Part shown: positions 44,319 through 54,021 of the stretch, in pieces
How the letters are laid out: the number at the start of each line of letters is the position of its first letter
Numbering within the stretch: position 1 is the first letter of the stretch
Assembly (NCBI GenBank): GCA_031418035.1
Contig: JANOWU010000038.1
Coordinates: 1 to 64,000 of the forward strand
Reading direction: 5' to 3'
Length of the DNA stretch: 64,000 nt
Source: JANOYY01 sp031418035
Lineage (GTDB): Bacteria; Actinomycetota; Acidimicrobiia; Acidimicrobiales; JANYDT01
Notes under the pieces: model-generated
Told to the model about the DNA's origin: nothing
Seen by the model: only the letters and a program-made list of their open reading frames with translations
Databases searched by the model: none
Translations under genes and position numbers: made by a program

Positions 44319-46151
44319 TCAGGTGTCCTGAACGAACCACAACACGGCGATCGGTGGCAATGTCAGCGAAACACGTCCGAGGGCATCAGCGTCGATCTCG
44401 CCGACATTGCCGACGTTGCTTCCGCCGAACACCTCGGCGTCGGTGTTGAGTACCTCCCGCCATTTTCCACCGCGTGGCAGGGTGACTTCATAGCCGTATC
44501 GCACCACCGGAGAGAAGTTTGCAATACACACGACGGGCGGGGCAGTTGGTTCGCTGGCCCAGCGCACGAACGCCAACACATTGGCGTGTGCGTCGTGGTG
44601 AAGCCACCCGAAACCTTCCGGTGAGAAATCCTTTTCGTAGAGCGCTCGATGGTCGGCCTGGACTCGATTGCACGACGCAACGAGATCCGAGATCGCCCGA
44701 TGAGCCTTTTGCTCCGAAACTTCCCAATCGAGGGGGTGGTCGGCGTTCCACTCGCCGGGCTGTCCGAACTCCGAGCCCATGAACAACAGCTGCTTGCCGG
44801 GGTGCGCCCACATCCAGCCGTACAGGGAGCGAAGGTTGGCCCGCTTTTGCCAATCGTCTCCGGGCATCTTCGCCAACAACGAGCCCTTGCCGTGTACTAC
44901 TTCGTCGTGACTTAGCGGTAGCAGGAAGTTCTCTGTGTACGCATACAAAAGGCCGAAGGTCAGCGAGTCGTGATGGTACTGACGATAAATCGGGTCTTGC
45001 GAAAAGTATTCGAGTGTGTCGTGCATCCAACCCATGTTCCACTTGAATCCGAACCCGAGCCCGCCACCATCGGTAGGGCGCGATACACCCGGCCATGCCG
45101 TCGACTCTTCGGCAATCATGAGAACGCCCGGATGGACTCCATGAACCTCACGATTCAGTTCTTGGAGGAACGCAACCGATTCGAGGTTTTCACGTCCGCC
45201 CAAATGGTTGGGGATCCACTGACCTTCCTCACGCGAGTAGTCGAGGTACAGCATCGACGCAACCGCATCGACTCGCAGCCCGTCGATATGGAACTCGCTG
45301 AACCAATAGAGCGCGTTGCTGATCAAGAAGTTCCGAACCTCGTTGCGGCCCAGGTTGAAGATGAAGGTGCCCCAGTCCGGATGTTCGCCCTGGCGCGGGT
45401 CGGCGTGTTCGTAGAGCGCGGTGCCGTCGAAGTGTCCGAGTGAAAACTCATCCTTCGGAAAGTGCGCAGGGACCCAGTCGAGGATCACCCCGATGCCGTG
45501 CGCATGGCAGTAGTCGACGAACCATCGAAAATCATCGGGCGACCCGAATCGACTCGTCGGTGCGTAGTAGCTGCTCACCTGGTAGCCCCACGAGCCGCCA
45601 AAGGGGTGCTCGGCAATGGGCAGGAGTTCGATGTGGGTGAAACCCAACTGCGTCACATAGGCCACGAGTTCAACGGCGAGTGACCGATAGTCGCCGTCAC
45701 GCCATGAGCCCAGGTGCACTTCATAGATGGACATCTGCGATGTCCACGGGTTTGCCGCACTGCGTTGGGCGACCCATGCCGTGTCTGACCACGAAAATGT
45801 CGAGTTCGCCACGACGACACTCGCTGTGCGCGGCGGTACCTCTGCACGAAAGGCCATCGGGTCGGCCTTCTCGGACGTGCGTCCTTGGTTGTCGGTGACC
45901 GCAAACTTGTAGAGATCGCCGACGCCAGCACGGACCGATCCGGCCCAGACGCCCGTGGTGCCCACAGGGGTCAGTGGATTGGCCCCATGATCAAAATGAT
46001 TGAACGAACCAATGACCGACACCCTGGTTGCGCTCGGTGCCCACACCGAAAAATCGACCCGGTCCTCCGTGCCTACGTGTGCGCCGAGATGTTTCCAGAG
46101 GTGATAAAGGCGACCTTCGTTGAAAAGATGCTGGCAGTCTGGGTCCATCAT
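44319..46151 (-). CDS. glgB: 1,4-alpha-glucan branching enzyme
   Basis: A 610-residue GH13 branching enzyme. CBM48 domain (about 20-115), catalytic barrel with DWVPAHFPKD, nucleophile Asp in GLRVDAVASML, Glu in IAEESTAWP and Asp in LSHDEVVHGKGSL, and a C-terminal beta domain. It creates alpha-1,6 branches in glycogen. Shorter than the E. coli enzyme because the extra N1 module is missing. Only 3 nt separate it from the upstream Thr-rich membrane-protein gene, so the two share a transcript. Confidence 0.95.
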   Translation of the reverse strand: MMDPDCQHLFNEGRLYHLWKHLGAHVGTEDRVDFSVWAPSATRVSVIGSFNHFDHGANPLTPVGTTGVWAGSVRAGVGDLYKFAVTDNQGRTSEKADPMAFRAEVPPRTASVVVANSTFSWSDTAWVAQRSAANPWTSQMSIYEVHLGSWRDGDYRSLAVELVAYVTQLGFTHIELLPIAEHPFGGSWGYQVSSYYAPTSRFGSPDDFRWFVDYCHAHGIGVILDWVPAHFPKDEFSLGHFDGTALYEHADPRQGEHPDWGTFIFNLGRNEVRNFLISNALYWFSEFHIDGLRVDAVASMLYLDYSREEGQWIPNHLGGRENLESVAFLQELNREVHGVHPGVLMIAEESTAWPGVSRPTDGGGLGFGFKWNMGWMHDTLEYFSQDPIYRQYHHDSLTFGLLYAYTENFLLPLSHDEVVHGKGSLLAKMPGDDWQKRANLRSLYGWMWAHPGKQLLFMGSEFGQPGEWNADHPLDWEVSEQKAHRAISDLVASCNRVQADHRALYEKDFSPEGFGWLHHDAHANVLAFVRWASEPTAPPVVCIANFSPVVRYGYEVTLPRGGKWREVLNTDAEVFGGSNVGNVGEIDADALGRVSLTLPPIAVLWFVQDT

Positions 46152-46154
46152 CGA

Positions 46155-47567
46155 CTACGGAAGCGGCGGCTTCGGCGTGGTCGTTGTCGTCGTAGTGGTC
46201 GTGGTGGTCGTCGATGTGGTCGTTGTGGTCGTTGTGGTCGTCGACGTCGTGGTGCTTGTTGTTGTTGTTGGCGGGTTTGTGGTCGTTGTGGTCGTCGTGG
46301 TTGTCGTCGGCGGCGTCGTACTCGTTGTCGACGGCGGCGGGTTCGTCGTAGATGTCGTAGACGTTGTGGTGGTCGTGGTTGTTGGAGGATCGGTCGTGGT
46401 CGTGGTCGTCGGCGGCTCGGTCGTGGTCGTGGTCGTCGTGGGCTGCTTCGTCGTGGTCGGCGGCTTCGTCGTTGTCGTCGTCGGCTGCTTCGTCGTGGTC
46501 GGCGGCTTCGTCGTTGTCGTCGTTGTCGTTGTGGGCTGCTTGGTCGTCGTGTCAGGCGGATCGGTCGTAGTCGTCGGCGGTTCAGTCGTCGTTGTTGTCG
46601 TCGTTGCCTTGACCGTGGTCGTGGTTGCCTTGACCGTGGTCGTCGTCGCCTTGCTCGTCGTTGACGGCTGGTCGGTGGTGGTCGTGATTTGTCGAGTGGT
46701 CGACGGTTCCTCGATCACGGTCGTGTTCTTCGTGCTTGTCGGCGCTTCGGTATTGCCGACGTCAACGCGTGAAACGGGACGTGTGGTCACATCCGAAGGC
46801 GACGAGGGCTTGCGGGTGGTATCGGGAATCGTGGTGATCGGGGGACCAACGGTCGGGGCAACGGTCTTCTTCGTGGTCGCCGTAACCGTGACCGCAGGCG
46901 GAACTGTGGGTGCGTTCGCAGTGGTGCCCGGGGCTTTGGATGTCGTCGTCGTCCCAACGAGACTTGCGAGCGCAGGCGGCGTCTCGCGTAGCGATTTCAA
47001 GATCAGCCGTTGTACGTCCTTACGCGCCAGAGCCGTGGTGGTCGGACCAGACTTCGTTGTGACCGTGGGCTTCGTGGTGGGAGCGAGCTTCGATGTCGGC
47101 GCGTTCGGGCCGACCGGACCGGCGGGAACTGGAGCTTTTCCGGCGCCGGTCGACGAACCAGCACCCGACGCAACAGCACCGACGGGTGTCTTCGTAGACG
47201 ACGGTTTTTGGGTAGACGGTTTCTGGGTAGACGGTTGCTGCGTAGACGGATTCTGGGTAGACGGTTCTTCGGAATCGACCGATGACGGGAGTGTTTCGGG
47301 CACAGCCACGTCTTCGGGGTCACTGAGGACCAGCGGGTCATCAGCAACGGAGTCTGGTGTTGGCGATGTCGGGACCGCAGTCGTGGACGTCGCGACGACC
47401 ACTTCACCGAGCACCTCTACTTTTGGCGCCGAACGCAGGAGAACTTTGGGCAGGAACACAAGTTCTACGGCCAGTGCAAGAAGGAGAAGAATCCCCAGCA
47501 ACCTCCGGCGGTCGGACCCAAATGACTTCACCAATGAAGCTTGGCACAGTTTTCGTCGTTTTTTCAC
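46155..47567 (-). CDS. mucin-like Thr/Pro-rich membrane-anchored protein
   Basis: About 470 residues with a basic N-terminus (KKRRKLC), one helix (LLGILLLLALAVELVFLPKV) and then some 420 residues of low-complexity Thr/Ser/Pro sequence. From about residue 290 on it is almost pure TTTT with KPPTTTKQPTT and similar units. No catalytic domain. Probably an extracellular, possibly O-glycosylated stalk. GTG at 47567 is chosen (AAGGTGG upstream); a TTG two codons earlier is possible. The reverse strand also reads open because of the repeats. It sits directly before glgB, a cytoplasmic enzyme, which is odd. Confidence 0.72.
   Translation of the reverse strand: MKKRRKLCQASLVKSFGSDRRRLLGILLLLALAVELVFLPKVLLRSAPKVEVLGEVVVATSTTAVPTSPTPDSVADDPLVLSDPEDVAVPETLPSSVDSEEPSTQNPSTQQPSTQKPSTQKPSSTKTPVGAVASGAGSSTGAGKAPVPAGPVGPNAPTSKLAPTTKPTVTTKSGPTTTALARKDVQRLILKSLRETPPALASLVGTTTTSKAPGTTANAPTVPPAVTVTATTKKTVAPTVGPPITTIPDTTRKPSSPSDVTTRPVSRVDVGNTEAPTSTKNTTVIEEPSTTRQITTTTDQPSTTSKATTTTVKATTTTVKATTTTTTTEPPTTTTDPPDTTTKQPTTTTTTTTKPPTTTKQPTTTTTKPPTTTKQPTTTTTTTEPPTTTTTTDPPTTTTTTTSTTSTTNPPPSTTSTTPPTTTTTTTTTTNPPTTTTSTTTSTTTTTTTTTSTTTTTTTTTTTTPKPPLP
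46160..46720. repeat. low-complexity (GTCGTNGTG)n coding repeat
   Basis: Degenerate trinucleotide-based repeats (plus strand GTCGTTGTGGTCGTC and similar) encode the poly-Thr region of the mucin-like protein. A shorter block of the same kind encodes the linkers of the surface protein at 35860-36050 and 36525-36605. Such tracts are prone to length change and misassembly. Confidence 0.85.
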
Positions 47568-47683
47568 AATCAACCACCTTGTGTGGCCACGCGGACGCGT
47601 TCGGTGAACATTCCGTGGGGTCGCATCGTGGTGCTGAAAGCGCTTTCTAGGAATCGATGCCCGGACGGACTAGCGTTTTCGTC

Positions 47684-50224
47684 GTGAAGGCCATTCGAAG
47701 TTTTACCGTCCGCACCGAACTACCCGCCAAGTTGTCGGCGCTCCAGGAGATTGCGACGAATCTTCGATGGTCGTGGGACGACCGGGCCCGACGGCTGTTT
47801 CGCTGGGTCGACGCCGACCTTTGGGAGAGCGTCGACCATGATCCCGTTCGGCTTCTCGGCGAGGTATCGCCCGATCGACTCGTGGAGCTCGCCGAAGATC
47901 CGTCGTTCATGGGGTTTCTCGACGAAATGCACGACGATTTGCGGCGATACCTCGAATCACCGGGCTGGTTGCAGCTTCGCGGCGAGACACCGTTGCGAGC
48001 CGTTGCCTATTTCTCGCCCGAGTTCGGCATCAGCGAGGCGCTGCCGCAATACTCCGGCGGTCTCGGCGTTCTCGCCGGCGACCACCTGAAGGCGGCGAGT
48101 GGACTCGGTCTTCCCCTGACCGGCATCGGCCTGTTCTACCGGCAGGGATACTTTCGCCAAACGTTCACCCGGGATGGGTATCAACAGGAGCAGTATCCCG
48201 TCCTCGACCCGTTCACGATGGCGCTCACGTCGGTGAAGGACGCCTCGGGCGCCGATGTTCTGGTCTCCGTCGACCTTGCCGGGGTCCCGCTCGTCGCTCG
48301 AATCTGGCGAGCCAACGTCGGGCGGATCACGCTGTACCTCCTCGACGCTGACATCGACCACAATGACACCGAAGGCCGAAAGGTCACCGACCGTCTGTAC
48401 GGCGGTGGGGAAGAGCAACGAATTCGTCAGGAAATCTTGTTGGGAATCGGCGGCGTGCGTGCACTGGCGGCGACGTCGACGACCACTCAGGTGTTCCATA
48501 CCAACGAAGGTCATGCCGGCTTCCTCGGGTTGGAGCGAATCCGGGTCTTCATGACGCAACACGGCCTGTCCTTCGCTGAAGCGATCGAGGCGACGCGCTC
48601 GGGGACGGTCTTCACGACGCACACCCCAGTGCCGGCGGGAATCGACCGCTTCCCGCGTGCCCTCATGGAGAAGTACTTCTCGGGCTGGTGCGCCGAAGTC
48701 GGGATCTCCATGGACGAGTTCATGTCACTCGGCCACGAGCCAGGCGACGCCAACGACGCACCGTTCAACATGGCGGTGATGGGTCTTCGTCTCGCCGGTC
48801 AGGCCAACGGAGTTTCCAAGCTGCACGGCCGGGTGAGTCGCGACATGTTCTCGAATCTGTGGCCCGGTGTCCCGACGGACGAGGTCCCGATCGGGTCGGT
48901 GACCAATGGTGTCCATGCTCGAACCTGGACCGCCTTCCAATTCGGCGAACTGTATTCGCGCTATGTGCTCCCCGAGTGGCCCGAGGCCGGACCGGACCGC
49001 TGGGCCCGCATTCACGACTGCCCCGACGACGTGCTCTGGAAGGTCAAGGAGGAGACACGCTCGCGCATGATCTCGTTCGTACGTCAACGTTCGCGAGCAG
49101 CCGCCGAGGCGCGAGGACTCTCCGGCGCCGACCTTTCCTGGTGTGACCGTGTCCTGGACCCAGCAGTACTCACCGTGGGTTTCTCGCGTCGCTTTGCCAC
49201 GTATAAACGAGCGACCCTTCTGCTGTCGGACCCGGAGCGATTCAAACGCCTCCTGCTCGACCCCGACCGCCCGGTGCAGTTCGTCTTCGCCGGCAAGGCT
49301 CACCCCGCCGATCAACTCGGCAAGGAGTTGATCAAGCAGATCATCAACTTCTCTGCGGATCCGGCCGTACGACACCGCATTCTCCTCGTGGAGAACTACG
49401 ACATCGGCGTCGCACGGATGCTGTACATGGGGAGCGACGTCTGGCTGAACAACCCCCGCCGCCCAATGGAGGCCTGTGGAACGTCGGGTGAGAAGGCAAC
49501 GCTCAACGGCGCCCTGAACCTGTCGATCCTCGACGGATGGTGGGACGAGATGGCTATCGCCGCGAAACCTGGCACAGCGTCGAATGGCTGGTCGATACCC
49601 TCGGCTGAGTCGGCGGCCACGACCGAAGAACGCGATCGCTCCGAAGCTGAAGCGTTGTTCGAACTCCTTGAGAAGGAGGTCGTCCCGTTGTTCTACGACC
49701 GACCGGAAGGGGTCGTTCCTCGCCGGTGGGTCTTCAAGATGAAGACGTCGCTGGCCACGCTCGGACATCAGGTGATGGCATCTCGCATGGTGAAGGACTA
49801 CACCACAGACTTCTACGAGCCGGCAGCGCGTCGGGCCGACCTCATGAACGTCGACGAGGCGCGAACGCTTGCCGAGTGGAAGCAACGTGTACGTAGTAGT
49901 TGGTCAGACGTGAAAATCGCCGACATTCAGTTCGAAGGCGACGAGGTGGCCGACGTCGGCGAAACGCATTCTGTAAGTGCGCATATTGAACTGGGGTCCA
50001 TCGCGACGCAAGACGCGTGCGTCGAGTTGATCCATGGAACGGTGGGGCTCAACGACGAACTCAGCGATACCTCGATTACGACGATGGTCCCGACCGGAGA
50101 TGGTCGATTCCGCGGTGAGTGGACATCACGGCGAAACGGTCGCAACGGATTCACGATCCGCGTGGTGCCCACGCACCCGCAGGTCGCACATTGGGCCGAG
50201 GTGGGCGTCGTTACCTGGGCCTGA
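47684..50224 (+). CDS. glgP: alpha-glucan (glycogen) phosphorylase
   Basis: An 846-residue GT35 phosphorylase of the actinobacterial/archaeal short-N-terminus type. It releases glucose-1-phosphate from glycogen. The family start KAIRSFTVRTELP, YFSPEFGISEALPQYSGGLG, and the PLP-lysine region CGTSGEKATLNGALNLSILDGWWDE are present. The GTG at 47684 is preferred to the ATG at 47657, since family homology begins there and TAGCGT lies 7 nt before it (47671-47676). The C-terminal 130 residues form an extra beta domain. Works with GlgX and GlgB encoded just upstream. Confidence 0.93.
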   Translation: MKAIRSFTVRTELPAKLSALQEIATNLRWSWDDRARRLFRWVDADLWESVDHDPVRLLGEVSPDRLVELAEDPSFMGFLDEMHDDLRRYLESPGWLQLRGETPLRAVAYFSPEFGISEALPQYSGGLGVLAGDHLKAASGLGLPLTGIGLFYRQGYFRQTFTRDGYQQEQYPVLDPFTMALTSVKDASGADVLVSVDLAGVPLVARIWRANVGRITLYLLDADIDHNDTEGRKVTDRLYGGGEEQRIRQEILLGIGGVRALAATSTTTQVFHTNEGHAGFLGLERIRVFMTQHGLSFAEAIEATRSGTVFTTHTPVPAGIDRFPRALMEKYFSGWCAEVGISMDEFMSLGHEPGDANDAPFNMAVMGLRLAGQANGVSKLHGRVSRDMFSNLWPGVPTDEVPIGSVTNGVHARTWTAFQFGELYSRYVLPEWPEAGPDRWARIHDCPDDVLWKVKEETRSRMISFVRQRSRAAAEARGLSGADLSWCDRVLDPAVLTVGFSRRFATYKRATLLLSDPERFKRLLLDPDRPVQFVFAGKAHPADQLGKELIKQIINFSADPAVRHRILLVENYDIGVARMLYMGSDVWLNNPRRPMEACGTSGEKATLNGALNLSILDGWWDEMAIAAKPGTASNGWSIPSAESAATTEERDRSEAEALFELLEKEVVPLFYDRPEGVVPRRWVFKMKTSLATLGHQVMASRMVKDYTTDFYEPAARRADLMNVDEARTLAEWKQRVRSSWSDVKIADIQFEGDEVADVGETHSVSAHIELGSIATQDACVELIHGTVGLNDELSDTSITTMVPTGDGRFRGEWTSRRNGRNGFTIRVVPTHPQVAHWAEVGVVTWA

Positions 50225-50234
50225 TCGGCCCAGG
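50214..50234. terminator. terminator at the glgP stop
   Basis: CCTGGGCC / GGCCCAGG with a TGATC loop that contains the glgP stop codon. The convergent enoyl-CoA hydratase gene ends 15 bp away, so it may serve both. Confidence 0.65.
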
Positions 50235-50248
50235 AGCCTGCACTGGTA

Positions 50249-51055
50249 TTACTCGCCGGTGAACTCGGCTTTGCCGGGGCCGTTGGCGAGGAAACTGGCG
50301 ATTCCGATCTGGCTGTCCTTCGTACGAAACGACGCTACAAACATGTCTTGTTCGATGCCGAGTCCTTCCGACAGCGAACCGCTCAGGCCGACGTCGATTG
50401 CGCGCTTCGCGTATGCCTGCACGGTCAACGGACCGGCAGCAAACTCTCGCGCCCATGCCAGCGCAGCGTCGAGCAATTCTGCGGTCGGAACCACTCGATC
50501 GGCGAGACCGATGCGGAGGGCCTCATCGGCTTTGACCTGCCTTCCGGAGAGCGAGATGTCTTTGGCCCTCGACACGCCGACCAATCGAGCGAGACGTTGT
50601 GTGCCACCGGCACCGGGGATGATCCCGAGCAGGATCTCGGGCTGGCCGAAGGTCGCATTGTCGGCGGCGATCCGCAGATCACAGGCCATTGCGAGTTCGC
50701 AGCCACCGCCGAGGGCGTACCCGGCCACGGCGGCAATGACGACACGAGGCAACGCGGCGAGAGCATCGTAGGCACGCCGGAGTTGCGCTCCGATGAATCG
50801 AGCTTCGTCGGGTCCGCCGAAGCGCGCGATATCGGCGCCGGCCGCGAAGATTCGCTCGCCGCCGTAGACCAACACAGCACCGGGAAGGTCCGCGGAGAGT
50901 TCGTCGACGCAGGCGAGTAGGTCGGCGGTCAACTCCGGTGAAATCGCGTTTACCTTCGGACGCTCCAATCGAAGCACGGCGACACTTCGAGGGCTCTTGC
51001 CGTCGGGCCACTCGATACGGACGAAAGGCGTGCGTGCTTCGGCGGCGTCAGTCAT
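50249..51055 (-). CDS. enoyl-CoA hydratase/isomerase family protein
   Basis: A 268-residue crotonase-fold enzyme. Oxyanion-hole motifs GERIFAAGADIARFGG and AVAGYALGGGCELAMACDLRIAA, and catalytic-Glu region EILLGIIPGAGGTQRLARLVG (two Glu-like positions), are typical of enoyl-CoA hydratases. Probably beta-oxidation; substrate unknown. TACCTT lies exactly 6 nt upstream of the ATG (51062-51067, minus strand). Downstream of meaB on the same strand. Confidence 0.9.
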   Translation of the reverse strand: MTDAAEARTPFVRIEWPDGKSPRSVAVLRLERPKVNAISPELTADLLACVDELSADLPGAVLVYGGERIFAAGADIARFGGPDEARFIGAQLRRAYDALAALPRVVIAAVAGYALGGGCELAMACDLRIAADNATFGQPEILLGIIPGAGGTQRLARLVGVSRAKDISLSGRQVKADEALRIGLADRVVPTAELLDAALAWAREFAAGPLTVQAYAKRAIDVGLSGSLSEGLGIEQDMFVASFRTKDSQIGIASFLANGPGKAEFTGE

Positions 51056-51103
51056 CTCGCCAAGGTAGCCCGAGTTGGCGCCGCCGGGCGAAATGGATCA
51101 GCG

Positions 51104-52057
51104 CTACGGGGCGTGCTTTAGCAGCGACGCAGCGGCGCTTCGCGGATCGATCCGGCGGGCGATCACATCGGCGATGAGCGACTCGAATCGCTGCTCGCCT
51201 TCGCCCGACAGCACACGCGATTCCACGATCCTCGACATGGTCGCCAACACCTCGGCGCGCAGTCGTCGTTCACGACGCTTCTGGAGCGTCCCGTCGCTGG
51301 CCACGCGTGTGCGGTGTTGGGCAATCGTGGACCACAGTTCGTCGACCCCGTCACCGGTGGCGGCGATCGTGCGCAGCACCGGCGGTCGCCAGTCGTCGTG
51401 ATCGAACGACGAGAGATCCATCATGCCTTCGAGGTCGCGTTGGGTTTCCGCAACGCCCTTGCGGTCTGCCTTGTTGATCACGAAGATGTCGGCTATCTCC
51501 ATGATGCCGGCCTTGTTCGCCTGCACGGAGTCGCCCCAGCCCGGATTCACCACGACGACCGTTGTGTCGGCGGCGCCGGCGATCTCCACCTCCACCTGAC
51601 CAACGCCGACCGTTTCGATGAGCACCCACGGAAAGCCTGCGGCGTCGAGCACTCGAACCGCCTCCGGCGCGGCCAGCGCGAGGCCCCCGAGATGCCCACG
51701 GGTGGCCATGGAGCGGATGAACACCCCCTCGTCGGTGAAATGGTCGCCCATGCGGACGCGATCGCCCAGGATCGCGCCTCCCGTGTACGGCGACGACGGG
51801 TCGATCGCAAGAACGGCGACTTCGCTGCCCGCCTTGCGTGCACAGCCGATGAGCTGGTCGGTGAGCGTTGATTTGCCGGCGCCGGGTGAACCGGTGATAC
51901 CGACCGAGTAGGCCTGGCCACCGTTAGGCCAAACAAGTGACGACGCCTGTTGCGCCAGCGGTCCTCCCTCTTCGACGATCGACAAGAGCCGGGCGAGTGA
52001 GGTTCGATTACCCGCGACAGCGGCTTCAACGAGTTCTACGGGGTTCCGGCGGCGCAC
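51104..52057 (-). CDS. meaB: methylmalonyl-CoA mutase-associated GTPase MeaB
   Basis: A 317-residue G3E-family GTPase (MeaB/ArgK). P-loop GITGSPGAGKSTLTDQL, base II region AVLAIDPSSPYTGGAILGDRVRM, Walker B-like LIETVGVGQVEVE and NKADRKG for guanine. It loads and protects adenosylcobalamin on methylmalonyl-CoA mutase, so the organism should have that enzyme and the propionyl-CoA route. GTG start. Confidence 0.94.
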   Translation of the reverse strand: MRRRNPVELVEAAVAGNRTSLARLLSIVEEGGPLAQQASSLVWPNGGQAYSVGITGSPGAGKSTLTDQLIGCARKAGSEVAVLAIDPSSPYTGGAILGDRVRMGDHFTDEGVFIRSMATRGHLGGLALAAPEAVRVLDAAGFPWVLIETVGVGQVEVEIAGAADTTVVVVNPGWGDSVQANKAGIMEIADIFVINKADRKGVAETQRDLEGMMDLSSFDHDDWRPPVLRTIAATGDGVDELWSTIAQHRTRVASDGTLQKRRERRLRAEVLATMSRIVESRVLSGEGEQRFESLIADVIARRIDPRSAAASLLKHAP

Positions 52058-52088
52058 AGTTCGAAGACATTACTGCCGGAGCCGCCGC

Positions 52089-53402
52089 GTGATCGACCAG
52101 AATGAGGGCGTGGCGAACTCGGACCGGTCCCTGCGTCGCGTTGTGGCGCGAGCCGTTCGCCCGCCGGTTCCCGTCGGATCACGTGTTGGGAACCTCCTGC
52201 GAGTTCTTGGCTTGTTGGCGATCGGAACGGCCTATCAAGGGTCGGTTCCGTCGGCGTCGATGACCTACATCGCCAAGGAGTTCGGCAACAGCACAGCGCA
52301 GCAATCGCGAGCGCTTGCGGTCATTCGCGTCGACATCGTGCTGAGCCTCCTGATGCTGCGTTTGGCTGATCGCTTCGGGCGACGTCGACTCTTGCTCGTC
52401 ACGGCCACGGCCGGGCCGCTGTTGACGTCATGTTGTTCACTCGCGCCGAATCTGTGGGTGTTCACGGTGCTGCAGGTATGTGCCCGTTCGATGGTCACCG
52501 CTACTGCGCTGCTCATCACCGTCATCGTGGTGGAAGAGGTTCCTCCGGAGCTACGCACCTGGTCGAGCGCCGCGATGGTTGTTTCTGCTGCACTTGGTTC
52601 GGGCCTTGCGTTCACCGCAGTTGCGATCGGTGACTCGGGGCTGCGAGCGTGGCGAGTTCTCTACGTCGTGCCGCTCGTAAGTCTGGCGGCGGTTGCCGTG
52701 GCACGGAGGCGTCTTCCGGAAAGCCAGCGATTTCTCCACGGGCGACGGTTGTCGCGGTCGTCCGACGAATCCGCAGGCGTCGTCTCGAATGTGCGTGACT
52801 TCATGTCTCGAGTTCGGGTGCATCGCGCTCGACTGATCGTCGTCTCGATTTTCGTGGCGCTCCTGGCGTTCGAGAACACGCCGACTCGACAACTGCAGAA
52901 CGACTTTCTGCGCAACCAACTCGATTTTTCCTCGAAACAGGTCGCATTATTCAGTGTACTTACTAATGTGCCTGGGGTGTTGGGGTTGTTGTGCGGAGGG
53001 TTGCTGGGCGATCGGTTCGGTCACCGGCGTCTTCTTGCCTTCACCATCACCGGCTTCCTCATCGGCGACGCGGGCCTGTTTCTTTCCGACGGCTCGGCGG
53101 TGTGGGCATGGAGCGTCTTCGGGGCATTCTTCGGAGCGGCGTCGATTCCCGTGGTCGCCATCCTTTCCGCCGAGTTGTTCCCGACCGGTTTTCGATCGAC
53201 CGCCAACGGCGTGACCACGGCGGTGAGTCGAATCGGTGGCGTGCTCGGCCTTCTGGTCGCCGGGTCGCTGACTGAAGTGTGGAGTCAGGGATCGGCGATC
53301 GCGTTCACCACGATCGCGTTGTTCTTCTCCCTGTTCCTGCTTCCGCTCATCCCCGAGACGAGTGGACGCGACCTCGAGTCCTTGAACCCCGAGGATGCGT
53401 AA
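52089..53402 (+). CDS. major facilitator superfamily transporter
   Basis: A 437-residue, 12-helix MFS permease. The MFS signature between helices 2 and 3 reads RLADRFGRRRLLLVTA, and its repeat in the second half GGLLGDRFGHRRLLA. The overall form is like the metabolite/sugar porter branch. Substrate not recognisable. GTG start with GGAG 7 nt upstream; divergent from meaB. Confidence 0.88.
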   Translation: MIDQNEGVANSDRSLRRVVARAVRPPVPVGSRVGNLLRVLGLLAIGTAYQGSVPSASMTYIAKEFGNSTAQQSRALAVIRVDIVLSLLMLRLADRFGRRRLLLVTATAGPLLTSCCSLAPNLWVFTVLQVCARSMVTATALLITVIVVEEVPPELRTWSSAAMVVSAALGSGLAFTAVAIGDSGLRAWRVLYVVPLVSLAAVAVARRRLPESQRFLHGRRLSRSSDESAGVVSNVRDFMSRVRVHRARLIVVSIFVALLAFENTPTRQLQNDFLRNQLDFSSKQVALFSVLTNVPGVLGLLCGGLLGDRFGHRRLLAFTITGFLIGDAGLFLSDGSAVWAWSVFGAFFGAASIPVVAILSAELFPTGFRSTANGVTTAVSRIGGVLGLLVAGSLTEVWSQGSAIAFTTIALFFSLFLLPLIPETSGRDLESLNPEDA

Positions 53403-53413
53403 GCGTCCCCGTG

Positions 53414-54016
53414 TCAGCCCTGGGCGGTGACCCACGATGCGACGAGAGATGCAGCCGCAGCTTCATGCTTCGCGAGCCCGTGGTCGCCGCCCTGTAGCCA
53501 TTCCTGACGAAACCGGCCGGGAATTTGGGGCGTGTGGAGAGCGAACTCGTCCACAGTGCCGAATGCGTCACGGGTACCGGAGACGAACAGCGTAGGGACG
53601 TTGATCTGCGGAAAGTGTTGGACCCGCAGGTTGTCCGGCTTGCCCGGTGGGTGGAGGGGGTAGCTGACACAGAAGAGCGCTCGTGCCTGCAGCCCCTCGG
53701 CGATGGCCATGGAACACATTCGGCCCCCCATTGAACGTCCGCCCAAAACGATCTGGTCGGGTTTCACCGAATGGAGAATCATAAGTTCACGTATTGTCTC
53801 GTTGATCGCGGCGACGCAGACCGGTGCACGGTCCGGGGCTCGACGCCCGGCGGGGCGATACGGGAAGTCCATGCGGTGCACGACCATGTCGAGGCCGGCC
53901 TGAGCGCCGTCTGTGACCAGCGCGTGGTCGATGGCGAGAAGGGATGAGTGGGTACTCGAACTTCCTGCCCCGGGCGTGAGAAGCACGAGGCGTTTGCGGG
54001 TCTTCGTGGTGCGCAT
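53414..54016 (-). CDS. alpha/beta-hydrolase family protein (KANL3/Tex30-like)
   Basis: A 200-residue hydrolase. Oxyanion-side LLTPGAGSSSTH, nucleophile Ser in LGGRSMGGRMCS, Asp in VSGTRDAFG and His in GGDHGLAKHE. The compact form fits the KANL3/Tex30-type hydrolases. ATG at 54016 chosen because homology begins at RTTKTRKRLVLLTPG. It follows the J-domain gene by 5 nt. Substrate unknown. Confidence 0.85.
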   Translation of the reverse strand: MRTTKTRKRLVLLTPGAGSSSTHSSLLAIDHALVTDGAQAGLDMVVHRMDFPYRPAGRRAPDRAPVCVAAINETIRELMILHSVKPDQIVLGGRSMGGRMCSMAIAEGLQARALFCVSYPLHPPGKPDNLRVQHFPQINVPTLFVSGTRDAFGTVDEFALHTPQIPGRFRQEWLQGGDHGLAKHEAAAASLVASWVTAQG

Positions 54017-54021
54017 GTGAC

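Noticed and set aside
46120..47607. A long plus-strand frame rich in Val opposite the mucin-like gene
   Set aside because: It is the mirror of the Thr-rich repeat; the minus strand has the membrane helix, ribosome site and operon position.
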